64,000 bases of DNA from Dipteris shenzhenensis (Eukaryota > Polypodiophyta > Polypodiopsida > Gleicheniales): NCBI GenBank assembly GCA_047967505.1, contig CM106540.1. One strand, 5' to 3'. A program made the translations under genes and the position numbers. The notes under the pieces are model-generated. The model searched no databases, had not been told where the DNA came from, and worked only from the letters and a program-made list of their open reading frames with translations. How positions within the stretch are numbered: position 1 is the stretch's first letter; each line of letters begins with the position of its first letter. Positions 32,803-43,504 of this stretch are shown here, in pieces.

Positions 32803-33532
32803 AAATCCCTTCGGGATATAGATGCAAGTTGCTCATTGCTTTAAAAAAAATCAGCCAATCAAAGGCTCAAAATGCAACAGCCCAAAAGCATAAGCCCAAC
32901 TGACATTCTGCCAAATTTGTCTACAAAACACCTGCAAAGTTTCCAAAAGCTCTAAATCTTACAAAATTGGTGTCCAAGACCAAAAGCCCCAATTTGCAGG
33001 GTGAAATTGCGGCAAATATAGGAAAAGCCCCAATTTTTTTAAAATGCCCAATGCTCAAATATGCCTTCAGAAATTGTTTGAATCCAAGCTAGACGCTGGC
33101 TCAATCCCAAATGCTCCTGCTTGCTTCAAAATCTACAACATGACCTAGCTAGTAGAGCTTGCAAAAGGACTGGAAGATAGAACTTGTACGGAATTACTAG
33201 CACAGTTGTACAAAAGCAAAAAATAGCAGGCCTGTATGGCAGTATGGGAAGCAGGAGCTTAGGTGTACAGCTGGTTGTAGGACTGCAGGTGTACAGATAG
33301 TTGCTGATAGAATTATTCGACTAGAACTACAAGTACGTACGATGCTAGAGTTGTACGGCATTGGAGCTATATGGATAGGCAGGTACGAAAGTAGCATGTA
33401 CGACAGATGGGGGCTACAGAAGTGCAGGTGTAGGTGTACGGACGACAGGATTGGAGTGGGTACACCCTGCAAACAATACAGGGTTCCGTACATTCTATAC
33501 GACCAGAATGACATGCTGCAAGTACGACGGGT
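32803..33532 (-). promoter_or_regulatory. leader of copia D with GTAC-rich repeats
   Basis: Untranslated leader between PBS (51,729-51,742) and gag, now split by copia A. From about 33,185 to the insertion point 33,532 about 13 GTAC tetramers occur (TTGTACGG, CCGTACATT, AAGTACGTACG). The GTAC cluster lies next to the PBS as in the related elements. Confidence 0.6.
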
Positions 33533-33780
33533 TGTTGAGAGATCACCTCAACATCATGTGATCATATGTGCATAGAACTAACACATATAGAAAGCTATAA
33601 AGAAAAGGGTTAGATGCCCTAACCCTAACCCTAATCCTAACCCTAACCCTAAAAGGGTTTGTGTATATTCTACATTTTTAACTAAATCTAGTGTACAATT
33701 AGTCATTTGTGGTGTGCTCTCTAGCTGTTCCCTCTCTCCTCATCTCCACTCTTCTCCTCTCCCCTCTTCATATTTTGTCA
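33533..33780 (+). repeat. 5' LTR of copia A, with telomere-like repeats
   Basis: It starts TGTTGAGAGATCAC and ends TTTTGTCA. At about 33,614-33,655 it holds roughly six tandem CCCTAA-type hexamers. The 3' LTR has only two or three degenerate ones, so the array grew or shrank after insertion or copying. Confidence 0.93.
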
Positions 33781-33796
33781 TGGTATTAGAAATCCC
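33781..33796 (+). promoter_or_regulatory. primer-binding site of copia A, degenerate
   Basis: TGGTATTAGAAATCCC follows the LTR directly; it resembles the initiator-Met PBS TGGTATCAGAGC with changes. Confidence 0.7.
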
Positions 33797-36424
33797 TTGC
33801 CTTCTGCTACTGCTGAGGCATTGTGATCCATATGAGAGAAAGTGATTGATTGAGAGATCGAGTGTTCTCTTTTGTTGAGAGAACTTCCGCATTGAGAGAA
33901 TCTCCGTCATTCAGTCTTGAAAAAATTCCATTGATCTCTTCTTGTGCTCATCTCTGAGAAAGAGAAGCAGAGATAGTTTTCACTTTCTTCATGAGAGAGA
34001 GAAATTTCTTAAGAGAAGGTTCTAGTGAGCTTGAGAGGAGACATTCATGAGTTTTGTAGAGATCAAGTGTTTCCATCCTTCCATTCCGATTCCAGTGAGA
34101 AAGAGAATTTTTATTGTGAGAGGGAGTGAGAAGAGAGTGATTTTTCTTCTCAGAATATATTGTTCTTCTGAGAGACGAAGAGAGACTTATACTTTGAGGT
34201 TTTCAATTCATGGCCAACGGGTTCTTATCCTCAACTGAGATAGAGAGATTCTTGAAGAAACTTCAACCAAATATCCACGGGCTACTCCATCCAACTCTCA
34301 ACTGCCATAGCAATGAGAAGCAATGCCCATAAGGGACCCTTGCAGTCGCCATCTACCTCCAAGTGCGCTGCTAGCAATGCCTACTCCATTCACACAGGTT
34401 GTAGTGACCTCCTGCAAACGGGCTATTCACTTGCAACCGTGACCTTTTATGACTAAGACTCCATAGCGGCTCCTCCAGCCCTCCACAACTAGGTGGCCAC
34501 CATGCTCTTCAAATGACTGGGGATCCTGGCTACTCACACAATGCTCTAAGGTGGCATCCATCGGACTCCACACTCAAATCTTCACGGCCACGACTAGCTA
34601 GACCAGCATACGGGCTAACTACAAACAAGTCTACATAGTTGCTCCAATCTTCCAACACCAAGCGGCTCTCACGACTGGCATCCAATAGCGCATAGACGAC
34701 TCCACAAACTAAGCCTCAACGTCCACCTAAGGTATGCTAAGCTCTACAATAGCCCGACTCGTGGCCTTGGTTTGTCAGCCACCGTTTGACAATGGGGAGG
34801 TGCCTTATAGCTTGGAGCTTTGTCCAAGGTGCCAATAGACTTCTGTGACTATCTGCTTCAATGTCTCCAACCACCGAGCTGCCTCAACAAAGTGCAGCTC
34901 CTCATAGCTCTAGCACTACCTCCCAAACGACCTTGACTCCATGCAACATCATCTCACAGTAGCGCCTCCATAGAAGCGAGCAGACGGTCGGACTTCAAAC
35001 GAGTACAGCCTGTAGCCTCTGGCAACGAGCTAAGAGGCTTCCATGGACTCCTCTGATCAGCAGCACCAACAATGAAAACTTCATCCACAGACAATGCCTC
35101 CTACACCACCATCAACAAACAAGCCAAAAAGAAATGGCATCATCAACGAAAATTCAAGGAGAGCAAACAGACGGAATCTGTAAAGATTTCATTAGCATAA
35201 AAAATAGATTACCGTAGCCTGTAGCTCAACACGTCGCAACAACCCTATCTAGAGGCCTCACCCTAGGGTCATGGTCATCCACACCACAAGGCTTGGCTAG
35301 CCTAGTGACACGTGGTACCCTATCCTGCCACATCAACAAACACAAGTACAGCAAGCCACATCACCAACCATGCAGTTAAAGTGTCACATCATCTTTGACC
35401 AAGTCAAAGTGCCACATCATTCATTGACCAAGTCAAAGTGCCACATCATCATTGACCAAGTCAAAGCTACCACATCATCTATGCCACATGGACTATCCAC
35501 CTCAACACTGTCCCTTGCCAGGCACTCTCACCCCTCTATAGGCACACCATTCACACTGTATGTGAATCCACGTGCCACATTAGCACATTGCTTTATAGGC
35601 ATAGTCCTTGCTAGGCAGTGCATGTGACCCCCCTTGAGTACCACATCATCATTGAGCACTTTGCACCCTTTTTGCCCCTCCACCTAGATCAAGCCGTATC
35701 TCTTGATCGAGGAAGAATTTGAGCGCGCTCTAGAAAGGAAAATTGCTCGATTTTTTGTGCTCTATATGCTCGTCACATCACACATTTCAACACAAGTATC
35801 ATCCATTTTTGAGCCTCGGTGATAAATCCACTTCTTTATTGCACATGAGCTTCTACATCGACGCATCTGACCCAGCACCTAAAATGAACAAAGAAAAGGA
35901 ATTATTTGTTGCCTTTTTTATTGCTCAAGTGTTGGTCTAGGTCTAGTTTAAAGTAGATTAGATCATCCATAGCGGAGGAGAGAACTCCAAAGTAGCCAAT
36001 TGAAGCCATGCTGAAAAATTCCTAGATAGTTCCTAGTTGAAGTCAGTCCCAGCGCTCACATGCAGTTTCACATCATCACGTTACCTGAAACCTGACGTTC
36101 CACAGTTCAGTGAGCAGACTTCAGAGTATTGAGAGGTATTAATCGACTGATCAGTGGAAAGATAACACATGATTTGATTTCACACACACATGCCATCATT
36201 GTAAAGCCTTATTCAGGTATTTTTTGGCATTTTGCACTTTATTCAAGCCTTGTAAAGCCTCTTCATCATTACCAGCATCATTTGATACAAGCCTTGTAAC
36301 AGATTGGGTTATATATTACAGTTCTATCTTCATTGACAGTTCATATTTCACTTGCTATAATAAGTGTTTTTGCAGTTGATTCAGATAATGATTTTCACGA
36401 CCCCTTGAGTACATTTCTTGCACT
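33797..36424 (+). other. long leader of copia A without recognised genes
   Basis: 2.6 kb between PBS and gag start. A GAGA-rich stretch (33,830-34,250) is followed by C-rich text with no coding homology. Three to four imperfect 30-bp tandem units (CACATCATC...TTGACCAAGTCAAA) lie at about 35,384-35,480. The leader is unusually long for copia, so it may hide a further insertion I cannot define. Confidence 0.5.
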
Positions 36425-36762
36425 ATGTCTACGACTAGCAACCTCAATCTAGAGGCATCCGCTAAGCTAGATAACTCCAATTACATCACATGGAAATACT
36501 AAATGGAGACCATTCTTGTACTTTAGGACAAATGGGAGTATGTCGGTGGGTCTACACCTAGACCATTGGACGATCCAACCAGCAATAGCTCTACTCCACC
36601 TATTATCACATCACCAACAGCAGCGGGATCTCCAGCTACACCAACAGTTTTTGCACTAGTAGCAGATCCTGCCATTGCACAAGCACAGGCAGAATGGAAC
36701 AAGAAAGACAAGTATGCATATAATCTGATCAAGCAGAACGTGCAAGATGTCATGCTAGGATG
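36425..36762 (+). pseudogene. copia A gag, N-terminal part
   Basis: ATG at 36,425; MSTTSNLNLEASAKLDNSNY, then ITWKY-stop-METILVL-stop-DKWEYVGGSTPRP, a DUF4219-like start with two in-frame stops. It continues AEWNKKDKYAYNLIKQNVQD to the break at about 36,762, where the next 200 bp of gag are inverted. Confidence 0.8.
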
Positions 36763-36968
36763 GATTCATGATCTCTCCTGCTGCTACTGCGAGTTGATTG
36801 CTGTAATCCTTGATCTTGACTATGTAAGCATGACCAATTTCACTGCTATTACAGAAACTCTGGTTGATCTGGTTTCTCAGTGTGAGAATCCTGGAAGTGT
36901 TCTTGGACTCATAGAAAGCTGCAAACATATCCCATGCTTCTTTTCATGTCTTGACTATGTTGAGCTAT
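36763..36968 (-). pseudogene. inverted segment of copia A gag
   Basis: Read on the minus strand it gives KEAWDMFAAFYESKNTSRIL and then AYIVKIKDYSNQLAVAAGEI, the UBN2 part that should follow the N-terminal gag on the plus strand. Its outer 33 bp (36,761-36,793) are the exact reverse complement of 44,306-44,338 on the far side of the LINE. It was inverted during or after LINE insertion. Confidence 0.82.
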
Positions 36969-37109
36969 CCTTTTTTTTTTTTCCCGAAAAAACAGTGCTA
37001 ATTATATTACTTCGAGAACAAGATACAAAAGGTCAGCTTGTAGCTGACGGGCTGCGTTCACAAATCGGACACAGCCCTAAAAGAAATAAAACACTCTCTC
37101 ACGACGGGA

Positions 37110-38500
37110 TAAGGCGAGTGTGAATGAACAGCCATCGGGGTGGTGAGTAGCGCCACCGAAGGCCCTGCGAAGTCTGCTCGAAGAAGAGGCCCTGAGTGTT
37201 CCAAGCCCGGAGGAAGCATCTCTGCTTCTCTTGACCGGACCGGGAATCTCCCTGAATCTGGTCCCACTGGCCTCTGAGGGTATGAATAATCTCGCACCAA
37301 ATATCAGTCATGATGTGGGCAGTCGATAAGGAGGTGCCACCGAGGATCTGCGCGCAACGCGAGGTCCAAATGTGCCACCCTGCGATGCTGCTAATAATCT
37401 CCCAGACTGGCTACCTCTCCTGAACTCCTGTATCCGCCTCTGCTAGGTGCTGCGGGATACCTTCGAGCGGCCCCCATGTTCCCTGTGTGATAAGGAAAGT
37501 GGGTTCCTGCTGGCATGCCTCGAATAAGTGATGTAGACCAGGTGCGGTGCTGCACCAACAGAACGCGCCCCAAGTGATCAAACCTAGCTCTGGTGCTGCG
37601 CGAGTGAGAATCCCGAAAGTCCACCTCCACACTTCCTGGGCGCGAGTGCAACTCCACAGGCAGTGTTTTGGTGACTCCTCAACCTCATGGCAGATCTGAC
37701 AGCGTCCGTCCTGGCCTATCTGTCTCAACCAGCTCCCCACCGGAAGACCTTTGTGGGCGAGAAGCCACAGGAAGTAGGAGATCTTTCGCGGCCGCCAGCT
37801 CTCCCACAAGGCCTTCCAGAAGGCCTGCAAAAAGAATCTGGAAATACCCTGTGCATACCAGCTGGGCCGCTGGGTGGGGGGGCGGCTCTGCATCCTCCCA
37901 AGAACTCGCCTGCCCAAAGTCGTGCTATAGGCAAAGAAGGAGGTCGGCCCCTGTCCTGTCACAATCTCTGGCCAACTCCACTCTCCTGGGTCCCAATCAA
38001 GCTCTCCGCCCCTCCCAGATCTAGAGTCGCCAAAGCTGCATCTCATCCTGCTCAATGCTAGGATCGGTACGCCAGACCTTCCCCAAAAGGCCTACGACCC
38101 GAACCCTCTGCCATGGGAGTAGGGGGTCGATGAGTGCATCCTCTCTCGTGAGTCGTCCATCCCCCATAACTGCGAAGAAGGAAATAGAGGAGTCGTCCAT
38201 ACGTCCTGCGACCACCAGTGGGATGCCACGAGGGGTGAACTGTCCCAGCCAACGGTCGTCACCAGGCATGAGGATCTGAGGCTCAGGTGGAACCAACCAA
38301 TCAGCTGGGATCACGCCGTCGATCTCCATGCATCTCGCCTAGGCTCCACGTGCACCTCCAGCTGCATCTGCGAGATCAGTCGTCTCCAGATGTCTGTACG
38401 TGTCCCTCCAAACTCGAAGGGACCAGGCTGGCCCCCTCATCCAGCCATCCCACATGATATGTGATCTCTCCCCCAACTGAAGGCCCTCGGCATCTCTGAC
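37110..38500 (-). pseudogene. LINE ORF2 C-terminal part with zf-RVT
   Basis: The open frame 38,055-37,411 reads PRKISYFLWLLAHKGLPVGS and then GQDGRCQICHEVEESPKHCL plus WSCTRAQEVWRW, the zinc-binding reverse-transcriptase domain (CxxC...H...C) typical of plant L1 elements. Upstream frames (about 38,330-38,500) are shifted. Downstream the sequence runs into the 3' UTR and poly(A). Confidence 0.83.
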
Positions 38501-40539
38501 CTGATCATTCTCCAGATAAGCGGCTGGCGATCGATCTCTTCCTGACAGCGGGGAGGGGACTGAATGAGACTGAGGCGGAGCCGCCTCCAAACCATGAGGA
38601 GGCTACGAACGAGTGGGGAATGGGGCTGAGTGAGCGGGGCGGAAGTGAAGATCCACCTGAGGGATGGGAGCCACTCTCCACCTCGGCGCGGGACACAAAA
38701 ACTGACCCCCTGCTGAAGTAGCATCTTCCACGTCTCCCCCCCCGGGGTCCAAACCGCGGATGACTAACTTGCCTAACAAGGCCTGACTCTGCAGCTCTGG
38801 ATCGATGACTCCCAGGCCTCCCTCAGCCTGCGGAAGAATGACTGTCTGCCAAGCAACCCTGGCTCTGGTATCTCTGAGGCCATCCTCCCCGGACCACAGG
38901 AAGTTCCGAACCAGCCTCCTAAGCTGTGCCACACTGGATCTCGAAAAACACCAACAGGAAGCCACATACCAAGCCGTGGCAAGGAGGACTTGGTTGACTA
39001 CCAAGGCACGACCTGCAAGGGAAAGCTTAGCAGTGCTCCAGAAAGCCAGCTTCCGTCGGATGGAATCTAGCACCGGGAGAAACTGCTAAGCTGGCGTGAT
39101 GTCCAGGCCGACCTGAAAACCCAAGTATCTAGCTGTCTGCTGTCCCCGTGAGATCCACCTGAAACCCAAAAACCTCTCCCACTGAGAACGCGCCCCGGGG
39201 TCTGTGAGAAAACCAACTGATTTGTTCCAGTTGATTTTCGCACCAGCAGCCGAACAAAAGACCTCCAGGGCCATCCTCACCCTCTCCAGCATCAACTCAT
39301 CATCTACTCCGAGTCCAAGAGCTCTGTGTCCTCTCGGAGGGGAAGGCGAACACCCCTGATCCCTGTAGACCTCGCCCGAAGGTAGTAAGTCATAGCCTCG
39401 GCGAAGAAGATAAACAGGTAAGGAGCAAGGGGGCAGCCCTGACGCACTGATCTCTCCAAGCTAAAATGCTCACCCATCCTGCCTCCAATGATGACTCTGC
39501 TAGAAGCTGTCCTGTACAAAGCTGAAATACCCTGAATCCAACCTGCTGGGAAACCTAGCCGCTCCAGAGTCCCCTCCAGAAAGGACCAGTCCACCCGATC
39601 GTAGGCCTTCTCAAAGTCGAGAAGTAGGATGGCAAGGTGTGATCCGCTGTGCTGAGCCCACTCCGCCGCCTCTGAAAAGGTGAAGACATTATCCAGGATA
39701 CTGCGATCCTGGACAAAGCCTGTCTGAGTGTCATGAATGAGGTCTGGAAGTAGAGGCCGAACTCTGGCGCTGATCATCTTGGCGAGGATTTTGTAGGCGG
39801 TGGTAAGGAGAGTGATCGGGCGCCACTGACGGATCTCCTGTCTATCTCCTCCCTTCGGGATGAGGCAAATCAGTCCTCCCGAGGAGAGGCTCTCTGGCAT
39901 ATAACCGCTGCTGAAAATCCTCTGAAGAGTTGCTAGGAGGGGCTGATGGATCTGGTCCCAGAAGAATGCCCGAGATAGCTCAGCTGGGCACTTCTGTCCA
40001 TCGATGGCCATCAAGGCCTCCAGCATCTCATCCGTGGTAAACGGTGCTAACAACGTCGCCTGCATGCTAGGCTGGACCAAGGAAGGAGTGTGCCTCCACA
40101 CCTCCTCACGGGCACGACGAGTACAAGGAGCAAGCGGCTCCTGCTGGAAAAGGGTCCTGTAGAAGTCGATGGCCAACCCCAAGACCTCTCCCGGATCCGT
40201 AACGATGTGTCCCTCCGTTGTCCTGAGACTTCGAAGCTGATCACCTTTGCAGCTCTCTGGCCATGTGTCCTGAAGAACTCCCTGCACATCCGGTCACCCT
40301 TCCGAGCCCAGAAGGAGAGAGAGGCGTGATAGGAAAACTCTGAGCGACGCTGGAGTGTCTCCTCAAGAAGGGCTCTGGCTCGAAGGGCCTGGATCCGAAG
40401 CTCCTCCGAGCCCGGGGATGCCTGCTGGAGCCGCTGAATGGAGGCGAGGTCCCTCCGAAGAGCTCTCTCTCTACCCCACCACTCCTGTCAAACCTGTAGG
40501 GCTGCGAGCTGGCAGATCTGGCTGGACTCCTGCAAAGCC
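38500..40539 (-). pseudogene. LINE ORF2 reverse transcriptase
   Basis: The frame 40,287-39,304 holds the RT fingers and palm: RQWRPITLLTTAYKILAKMI, TQTGFVQDRSILDNVFTFSE, ILLLDFEKAYDRVDWSFLEG (first catalytic Asp) and VRQGCPLAPYLFIFFAEAMT. At the next motif the frame ends (LLDSE-stop, 39,304); the usual YADD reads VDDE in another frame, so the box is damaged by a short deletion. Thumb text follows in shifted frames (INWNKSVGFLTDPG; LAFWSTAKLSLAGRALVVNQ). A stop lies near 40,490. Confidence 0.87.
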
Positions 40540-41465
40540 TATGCCACCGAATCAACCAAATCGGCGCACTCGCCCCAGTCTCTATCCCAAAGACTACAAA
40601 TACTACTGCAAATACTGTTGCGCACGTCCTCCCTCGAGAAAATGGAGTCGGGAATCCGGCATGAGCGGGGGGGAAGGGCCTGAGCTGCCGAATCTAATGA
40701 TAAGAGCACAGGCGCATGGTCGGAGAGTGTCATCCTTGGAACTATACCAGCTTGACCGCCTCTGCTGATGGCCCAATCACTAACATAAAATCTATCCAGC
40801 CTCTCCAGGAGTCTGCCTCCTTCCCTGCAGAAGCCCCACGAGAAGTTCAAGCTCCCGTGCCAACGCCAGAAGGACGGGTCTCGCCAACAGTCCCTTCCTC
40901 CTGTCGCAAAGATAAAAGAGTCCCAAGCGGACTGCTCTGCCTGAGACATACCTGTAAACTCCGGTCCTTTGCCCTGCTGGTCCTCCAAGGTCTCCAGATT
41001 ATTGAAGTCACCTCCAACAATCCAGGAATCCATGTCTGGGAGAATCCCTGTAAGTGTCCTCCAAAAGGTGGCTCTACACCGGAGATCTGTGGGAGCATAA
41101 ATGTTGAGGATTCCAACTCTGGAGCCCTCCAATTCCAGGCCTACCCAAAGGGTACGACCTGGAATCAACATGCCATGACCGAAAACACCCTGGGCTAGCT
41201 GCTCTCCCACGGAAGTACAAACACCACCACTCCTCCCCAGTGCACCGCCGATCGAGGGCTCCCAGTAAGTGTGAGAGCGACCAGGGAGAATCTTCCCGCA
41301 TCTACGGGAGTGAGCCGCCGAAAGCTTGTGCTCCTGGAGCAGAAGTACATCCAAACGACCAATCACTGCTGGCTGAAGTTCCTGTCTCAAAATGAGCTTC
41401 CTAGGACCACGGGTGCCAGAAGAGTGAAACCCGTTCACATTCCAGGATACGAGGTGTAGGCTCAT
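40539..41465 (-). CDS. LINE ORF2 endonuclease domain
   Basis: The ATG at 41,465 overlaps the ORF1 stop as ATGA, suggesting reinitiation. The open 308-codon frame contains a full APE-type endonuclease: SWNVNGFHSSGTRGPRK, DVLLLQEHKL (catalytic Glu), NIYAPTD, WIVGGDFNNLET (Asp and Asn), RLLERLDRFYVSDWA and LSDHAPVLLSL (Asp-His). It would nick target DNA to start reverse transcription. All the catalytic positions I can place are present. The frame breaks at 40,539 before RT. Confidence 0.9.
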   Translation of the reverse strand: MSLHLVSWNVNGFHSSGTRGPRKLILRQELQPAVIGRLDVLLLQEHKLSAAHSRRCGKILPGRSHTYWEPSIGGALGRSGGVCTSVGEQLAQGVFGHGMLIPGRTLWVGLELEGSRVGILNIYAPTDLRCRATFWRTLTGILPDMDSWIVGGDFNNLETLEDQQGKGPEFTGMSQAEQSAWDSFIFATGGRDCWRDPSFWRWHGSLNFSWGFCREGGRLLERLDRFYVSDWAISRGGQAGIVPRMTLSDHAPVLLSLDSAAQALPPRSCRIPDSIFSREDVRNSICSSICSLWDRDWGECADLVDSVA

Positions 41466-42330
41466 GGTGAGGACTGGGAGGCTGCGAACAACTGTCTGCT
41501 CACGGTTGAGGTCGAAGAAGAAGCTAACATTTCGGAGTGGAGGCGCTGGCGCTTATGGGAAGGTTTGGAGGGGGAAGCGGGGTCGTCCTGCCCGTCCTTC
41601 AACACCTTCAGCAAAGGCGAGAGGCCTTTGGTACCATGAGCGAAAGCTTTCTCGAGCCAGCTCGAGATCTCTGAGGTGGACATCCCGTAGAAGGCACGGA
41701 GTTTCTGAGGAGTCCAGGCTCTGACATCTTGGGGGAGGGGCCAAGACAGGGGGGGCCTGAGGATCACAATCAGTTTGAATCGTTTGGCGGCGCAGCGCCA
41801 CCGCAGGCGCACGTCACCCTCGGACCACTGAGTCTCGAGAAGCTGCCCACCGGACGGGCCTATCCAGGAGCAAACCTGAGCATGCGTCTGCTCCCTGAGA
41901 GCCTCCCAGACCGAGTCGTCTGTCCAGGTCTCGGTGCCATCGCTAAGGAACGTGAAAGCAAAGCTAGGGCCATCCCTAGGGGCCAAGGCGGCTATCTTCC
42001 CATCCGCCCCTTTGCGGAGCAGGAAGATACTGATGTCGAGGCAAGCAGGGAAGGTCCCGAGGTCGGCCACATCCAAGTAGTCCCAGGGGCCAGATCTGTA
42101 AAAGTCACGGGGGAGCTCTCTCTCTTGAAGATGAGGCCCATCAGAGTCTGCCACTGAGGGGCTGGCGGACGGAGAAGCCTGCTCCGATGGTGGTGTAGAC
42201 TCAGGGTGTCCTGCCAGCGGAGGGGGAGGGGGAGGAGGCTGGGGAATAGGCAGCTCAGACTCATCAGGGGCGGCTAGCGAAGGAGAAGAAGGAGGGGGAG
42301 CGGGGGCTGCCCTCGACTGAGGAACCGTCG
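41462..42330 (-). CDS. LINE ORF1 C-terminal segment, unrecognised domain
   Basis: Open from before 42,154 to the TGA at 41,462. After a Pro/Ser-rich linker come ELPRDFYRSGPWDYLDVADL, ISIFLLRKGADGKIAALAPR, WIGPSGGQLLETQW, CAAKRFKLIVILRPPLSWPL and TPQKLRAFYGMSTSEISSWL. This looks like a folded domain of about 150 residues, ending in a basic tail (KPSHKRQRL). I do not recognise it, and it is not the usual end of a plant L1 ORF1. It was probably joined to the upstream ORF1 by a frame now shifted. Confidence 0.6.
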
Positions 42331-42598
42331 GTGCAGCTAGCTCTGCGGGAGAGCTGAAAGAGGCGGGGGGGGGGAGGGATGGGGCTGCATCTGGAGCTGG
42401 GGCTGAGAAGGAGGGGGAGAAGACTGAGGAGGACGAGGGGGCTGAAGCTGCGGGTCGGGAGATATGGGGTGCAGTTGGGGGATGGGCTGGGGCTGAATGG
42501 GAAGAGGCTGGGGAGAGGAAGAGAGGGGGACCTGAGGCTGTGGAGGGCGGGCTACCATCGAAGAAGAAGCTCTCCCATGTCCCTGGGGCGGCTGCCTG

Positions 42599-43504
42599 TC
42601 AGGTCTCTGAGGTGCAGTTGCAGGGCTGGGTAACCTCTGCCTCCTTGCCTTTATCAGAAATTTTCTTGTTCTTTCCTCTTTTCCTTCTAACCTCAGTCCA
42701 GCCACCAGCTATCTCTGGTCCGGGCTCCGGCTGCCTCTGCTCCTCCTGGCATGGCTGCCCGGAGAGGGGGGGAGGGGGCGGAGAGGGGAGGGGCGGGGGA
42801 GGTCGAGAAGAGCTGGCGAAGCGTGGGCAAACAGCCGCCAGGTGCCCAAAGCCATGACACCTCAGACACTGTCCTGGCTGTCCGGTGACTACCATGCTCT
42901 GGGTGATGCTGCCGGCACCTGTCACGATCTCGATCACTGTCGGGAGAGTCGCAGGATCCGCCACAGCCACACGGACTCGAGGGGCTCCTGCCGTAGTCAC
43001 CGCATCGGCGAAAGTATCGTGCATAACCCAACCGAAGTGGGAGCCCAGGTCCCTAACAATCGGCCGCAGCTCAGCAGCAAGACCAGGAAAAACTAGCATC
43101 ACTGGATGGCGAGGTATACGGAACCGAGCATCAAAATCTGCTACGTTGAATCCACGGTACCACAGGACTATCATGATAATCTTTCCATCCACTGACGTGG
43201 GGGAGCCAACAATCAGGTTGCTCGCATTTTTCGCACTGGAGAGTTTAAGCCAGAAGATGCCCCTTCCCATAAGGGCCACCTCCTCAATATGGCCGTCCTC
43301 TAGCATGAGAGTGGACTGGAGCCAGTCCCTGATGGCTGATCTGGAGGGGGAATGTCCAATGACTCTGCCATAGACAGAGGTAAGGGCAAAGTCATTGGCA
43401 ACCTCCTGAACCCGAGATGATTGTTGCTCTGTCAGTATGACGCGGTAGGCATCTGGAGAGGGAGGGACCGTCTGGGCCTCCGGTTCCGGGCAGGGAGCCG
43501 CCAT
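42599..43504 (-). CDS. LINE ORF1 with DUF4283 and zinc knuckle
   Basis: Likely start MAAPCPEPEAQTVPPSPDAY at 43,504, in a frame open to 43,555. A DUF4283-like RNA-binding region follows (SVYGRVIGHSPSRSAIRDWL, GRGIFWLKLSSAKNASNLIV, IIMIVLWYRGFNVADFDARF) with a CCHC knuckle QCLRCHGFGHLAAVCPRF, then a proline-rich linker and a stop at 42,599. ORF1 of plant LINEs binds the element RNA. Text in another frame (42,705-42,337, Pro/Gln-rich) suggests a frameshift joins it to the C-terminal segment. Confidence 0.85.
   Translation of the reverse strand: MAAPCPEPEAQTVPPSPDAYRVILTEQQSSRVQEVANDFALTSVYGRVIGHSPSRSAIRDWLQSTLMLEDGHIEEVALMGRGIFWLKLSSAKNASNLIVGSPTSVDGKIIMIVLWYRGFNVADFDARFRIPRHPVMLVFPGLAAELRPIVRDLGSHFGWVMHDTFADAVTTAGAPRVRVAVADPATLPTVIEIVTGAGSITQSMVVTGQPGQCLRCHGFGHLAAVCPRFASSSRPPPPLPSPPPPPLSGQPCQEEQRQPEPGPEIAGGWTEVRRKRGKNKKISDKGKEAEVTQPCNCTSET

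Noticed and set aside
33601-33660. True telomere or interstitial telomere
   Set aside because: The repeats lie inside a defined LTR, with a shorter version in the partner LTR, so they belong to the element.
36566-37123. 185-codon plus-strand open frame
   Set aside because: It is a chimera: copia gag N-terminus, then inverted gag read on the wrong strand, then poly-T and LINE 3' end. Not a gene.
37668-41724. Numerous plus-strand frames of 60-160 codons across the LINE
   Set aside because: Shadow frames opposite LINE ORF1/ORF2; GC-rich DNA has few stops.
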